A stretch of 13,391 bases of DNA from Candidatus Bathyarchaeota archaeon (lineage in GTDB: Archaea > Thermoproteota > Bathyarchaeia > TCS64), in the NCBI GenBank assembly GCA_030602935.1, contig JAUVYU010000005.1, positions 1 through 13,391 of the forward strand, written 5' to 3'. Numbering within the stretch: position 1 is the first letter of the stretch; each line of letters begins with the position of its first letter. Positions 12,149 through 13,391 of the stretch are shown here, one piece after another. Below the pieces are notes generated by a model that made no database searches, was not told where the DNA came from, and worked only from the letters and a program-made list of their open reading frames with translations. A program made the translations under genes and the position numbers.

Positions 12149-12202
12149 CAAAGTTGTGTGCATTAAGGGTGTAATCCTTTTTGAAAAAGAGGAGAAAGTA
12201 AG

Positions 12203-12212
12203 GCGCCCGCGC
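12203..12212. repeat. Imperfect CG tract, zinc-ribbon/Lrp-type gap
   Basis: GCGCCCGCGC followed by ACATG, sharing CGCGCACATG with the tract at 12791. It is interrupted by CC and is the weakest of the set. Confidence 0.35.
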
Positions 12213-12237
12213 ACATGGGGTAAGTTTCTTGAAAAAA

Positions 12238-12246
12238 GCTATAAAC
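12238..12246 (+). promoter_or_regulatory. TATA-like box of the Lrp-type gene
   Basis: GCTATAAAC is centred about 33 bases before ATG 12275, predicting transcription starting inside or just before the inverted repeat at 12264-12287. Confidence 0.45.
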
Positions 12247-12263
12247 GAAGTAGATAAGGTGGA

Positions 12264-12287
12264 ATGCGAGGAGAATGAACCTCGCAT
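12264..12287. promoter_or_regulatory. 8-bp inverted repeat around the start codon of the Lrp-type gene
   Basis: ATGCGAGG (12264-12271) and CCTCGCAT (12280-12287) are perfect complements around an 8-base loop that contains ATG 12275. The left arm carries most of the purine-rich GAGGAG. It could be an autoregulatory operator or an mRNA hairpin hiding the start. Confidence 0.6.
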
Positions 12288-12505
12288 ACATTCTGATTAA
12301 CACTGAAATGGGCTCTGAAGCGAAAGTGACCAACGACCTGAATAAAATCGAGGAGGTAAAGGAGGTCTATGCAGTCTATGGCGTATACGACCTCATAGTG
12401 AGGATCGAGGCCGAGACAATGGAGAAGCTCAAGACGGCCATCAGCGACAGCATCAGGACGATTGAAAACGTTCGGACAACACTGACGATGATAGTGGTGG
12501 ACTAA
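12275..12505 (+). CDS. Stand-alone Lrp/AsnC effector (RAM) domain protein
   Basis: A 76-residue protein consisting only of the alpha/beta-sandwich ligand-binding half of Lrp/AsnC regulators. AYILINTEMGSEAKV opens it, the YGVYDLIVRIEAET strand-turn carries the characteristic G-x-YD, and VRTTLTMIVVD ends it. No helix-turn-helix precedes it. Such stand-alone (SARD/RAM) domains are known in archaea; they bind amino acids, oligomerise, and may modulate full-length Lrp proteins. ATG 12275 is the only sensible start. GAGGAG at 12268-12273 is too close for normal ribosome spacing and AGGTGG further up is rather far, so start with little or no leader is likely. An inverted repeat straddles the start codon and may allow self-control. 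Confidence 0.88.
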   Translation: MNLAYILINTEMGSEAKVTNDLNKIEEVKEVYAVYGVYDLIVRIEAETMEKLKTAISDSIRTIENVRTTLTMIVVD

Positions 12506-12516
12506 TTTCAAGCTCC

Positions 12517-12522
12517 TTTTTT
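12517..12522 (+). terminator. Six-T terminator after the Lrp-type gene
   Basis: Six consecutive T occur 12 bases after the stop. Confidence 0.4.
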
Positions 12523-12556
12523 CATTTCATATTTACCTAATCCTGAAAGGGCCTCT

Positions 12557-12566
12557 GCGCGCGCGC
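12557..12566. repeat. Alternating CG tract, Lrp-type/unknown ORF gap
   Basis: GCGCGCGCGC, with flanks forming the 12-bp palindrome TGCGCGCGCGCA, in otherwise mixed intergenic sequence 45 bases before the next ORF. Confidence 0.65.
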
Positions 12567-12610
12567 AAAATGTCGGGTCAAAGGTATCTTCCCCGGTCTA
12601 CTGGACACAC

Positions 12611-12829
12611 ATGAGTAGAGCATATATGGAACTTAACGACCTACGGCTGAAGAGAGAAAATCAGGGCATAAGATTCTATCTATTAGTGAACAGATCCCCT
12701 GTGAAAGGGGAGTATCCAAAGTTCGACTATTCTCAACTCTTCAAGAGTATAGGCGTTGAAGTCGTTCACGCTGATAATCCACCAGAACTAGCGCGCGCGC
12801 ACATGCAAGTTAAAATTTATGGCTTGTGA
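12611..12829 (+). CDS. Unrecognised 72-residue ORF, possibly a fragment
   Basis: ATG 12611 opens a 72-codon frame beginning MSRAYMELNDLRLKRENQGI and containing RFYLLVNRSPVKGEYPKF. The ending, IGVEVVHADNPPEL then ARAHMQVKIYGL, vaguely recalls the segment before the HxK motif of phospholipase D-like domains (GVEV...H.K), but it is too short and weak to assign. A CG tract (12791-12800) encodes the ARA near the end, so the C-terminus depends on the tract length. The last 20 bases overlap the convergent toxin gene. The upstream A/T signal is weak. It may be a real small protein, a truncated one, or chance. Confidence 0.4.
   Translation: MSRAYMELNDLRLKRENQGIRFYLLVNRSPVKGEYPKFDYSQLFKSIGVEVVHADNPPELARAHMQVKIYGL
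12791..12800. repeat. Alternating CG tract near the 3' end of the unknown ORF
   Basis: GCGCGCGCGC followed by ACATGCA, 10 bases before the end of the toxin gene. Loss or gain of a 2-base unit would alter the end of the ORF at 12611. Confidence 0.65.
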
Positions 12830-13118
12830 TGATTGTCCAGAAAATAACCACTTCGTCATCTGTTTCATTACAGTCAGGACAGTCATTAACAGATAAATGA
12901 GCTTCCTCTCTACATTCTAAGCAATGAGAGTACATGACCCTCAGGTCACCGACTCTTCTCTCTCGTTTGCATCTCCACTGACCTTTTGCGAATTTCGAGT
13001 TTCGTTTCGGATTCGTTAAGATGTCATCTACTGCTTGTTGGATGCGTTTTTTGTCCACTTTTGACCTTTTTTTAAGCTTCTTGTCGAATAGGCGCCTGAA
13101 TCTAGACGTCAGCGACAT
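12810..13118 (-). CDS. RelE/ParE-type toxin with a two-CxxC insert
   Basis: A 102-residue basic protein with the RelE/ParE layout. A helical KKRIQQAVDDILTNPKR segment is followed by the WRCKRERRVGDLRVMYS strands (the RVGDxRVxY toxin core) and a last strand VIFWTIITSHKF. Between the core strand and the last strand, C66xxC69 and C80xxC83 form a probable zinc ribbon, an elaboration seen in some archaeal RelE-like proteins. RelE toxins cleave mRNA in the ribosome. The upstream gene overlaps the start by 17 bases in another frame, as in antitoxin-toxin pairs. ATG 13118 gives a basic N-terminal extension; a start nearer the core is possible but no better start is visible. It is convergent with the unknown ORF. 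Confidence 0.82.
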   Translation of the reverse strand: MSLTSRFRRLFDKKLKKRSKVDKKRIQQAVDDILTNPKRNSKFAKGQWRCKRERRVGDLRVMYSHCLECREEAHLSVNDCPDCNETDDEVVIFWTIITSHKF

Positions 13119-13391
13119 TGAAGACCTCTTGATAGGTCAGAGTTTTCCCTTTTCTACCATCCGCCTGGACTTCTTTCCACTGTTTCAAAGCGTCTTTATG
13201 AAGGCATAAGCTAAGGTCTTTGAGAAGCTCTTCATCGATCTCGAATTTTCTGACTGCTTTATCCTCTGGGATCCGATATAGTAGCGGGGTCTTAAAGGGG
13301 GTCCCTTCTATCGTGATGTTTCTTCGATAAGGATGAGGGAGAGAATATACTATGGATAAGAGTTTTTTCAGGGAGTAGGGTGTGTATCTTG
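13102..13391 (-). CDS. Upstream partner of the RelE-type toxin, candidate antitoxin (5' end outside window)
   Basis: An open frame runs from the window edge to a TAG at 13104-13102, giving 95 visible residues and no in-frame ATG, GTG or TTG, so the gene starts beyond the window. It reads YTPYSLKKLLSIVYSLPHPY, then IEGTPFKTPLLYRIPEDKAV, then an acidic helical part (FEIDEELLKDLSLCL), and ends with KTLTYQEVFNVADV. I recognise no family. It overlaps the toxin start by 17 bases in the same direction, so the two are probably translationally coupled. Position and size fit an antitoxin, but no DNA-binding motif (AbrB, ribbon-helix-helix, HTH) is visible in this part; another role is possible. Confidence 0.65.
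   Translation of the reverse strand, partial: RYTPYSLKKLLSIVYSLPHPYRRNITIEGTPFKTPLLYRIPEDKAVRKFEIDEELLKDLSLCLHKDALKQWKEVQADGRKGKTLTYQEVFNVADV

Noticed and set aside
11896..12174. A 92-codon + frame covering the zinc-ribbon gene in another frame
   Set aside because: The overlapping frame from 11862 encodes a recognised zinc-ribbon protein with a ribosome site; the 92-codon product has a composition change at the gene end and runs through the T-run.
1..13391. CRISPR array, tRNA, rRNA, insertion sequence or integrase
   Set aside because: No regularly spaced repeats, no tRNA-like arm motifs in gaps, no rRNA-like sequence and no transposase or integrase motif were seen; the CG tracts are too short and irregularly spaced for a CRISPR.

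Overview
The window looks like an archaeal chromosome segment. The grounds are short TATA-like A/T boxes about 25-40 bases before most start codons, often with little or no room for a ribosome site (leaderless style). Archaea-typical small proteins are also present: a DUF211 protein, a 56-residue CxxC...CxxC zinc-ribbon protein, a stand-alone Lrp/AsnC effector domain and a RelE-type toxin with a zinc-ribbon-like insert. An uncultivated Thermoproteota-type lineage such as Bathyarchaeia is a reasonable guess, but the sequence alone does not settle the taxon.

Left and middle part (1 to about 10,370): visibly GC-rich, tightly packed metabolic genes. On the + strand lie the 3' half of tldD and then tldE (a two-gene protease operon), a small unrecognised gene whose 5' end looks frameshifted, and an M14-type zinc deacylase of the succinylglutamate desuccinylase/aspartoacylase family. 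Next come a thioredoxin-like gene (-), an esterase of the IroE/Fes/esterase D type (+), a MoaD/ThiS-like sulfur carrier (-), a class IV branched-chain aminotransferase (-), an MFS exporter (-) and a branch-1 nitrilase (-). The nitrilase is divergent from a RidA-type imine deaminase (+). An RdhA-like reductive dehalogenase homologue (-) without Tat signal or membrane anchor and a 62-residue four-Cys protein (+) end this part. Aminotransferase, nitrilase and RidA fit a nitrogen/amino-acid theme, since RidA hydrolyses reactive enamines/imines that damage PLP enzymes. The thioredoxin and sulfur-carrier genes may serve sulfur or redox chemistry.

Right part (about 10,370 to 13,391): the sequence becomes visibly AT-richer and gene-poor right after a truncated glyoxalase/VOC gene, as if an accessory segment begins there. 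It holds a DUF211 gene, a winged-helix regulator whose frame is broken exactly at a (CG)n tract, the zinc-ribbon gene with a hairpin leader, the stand-alone Lrp-type domain with an 8-bp inverted repeat around its start codon, an unrecognised ORF, and a RelE-type toxin overlapped by an upstream partner that runs off the window.

The most unusual signal is a recurring short alternating CG tract, once per gene boundary across the right part and once more at 5056. One copy sits just after the start codon of the winged-helix gene, where loss of one 2-base unit would restore the frame. This suggests a slippage-prone switch or an assembly error, and raises the question of what these tracts do at gene boundaries. 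No rRNA, tRNA, CRISPR array or transposase was recognised.
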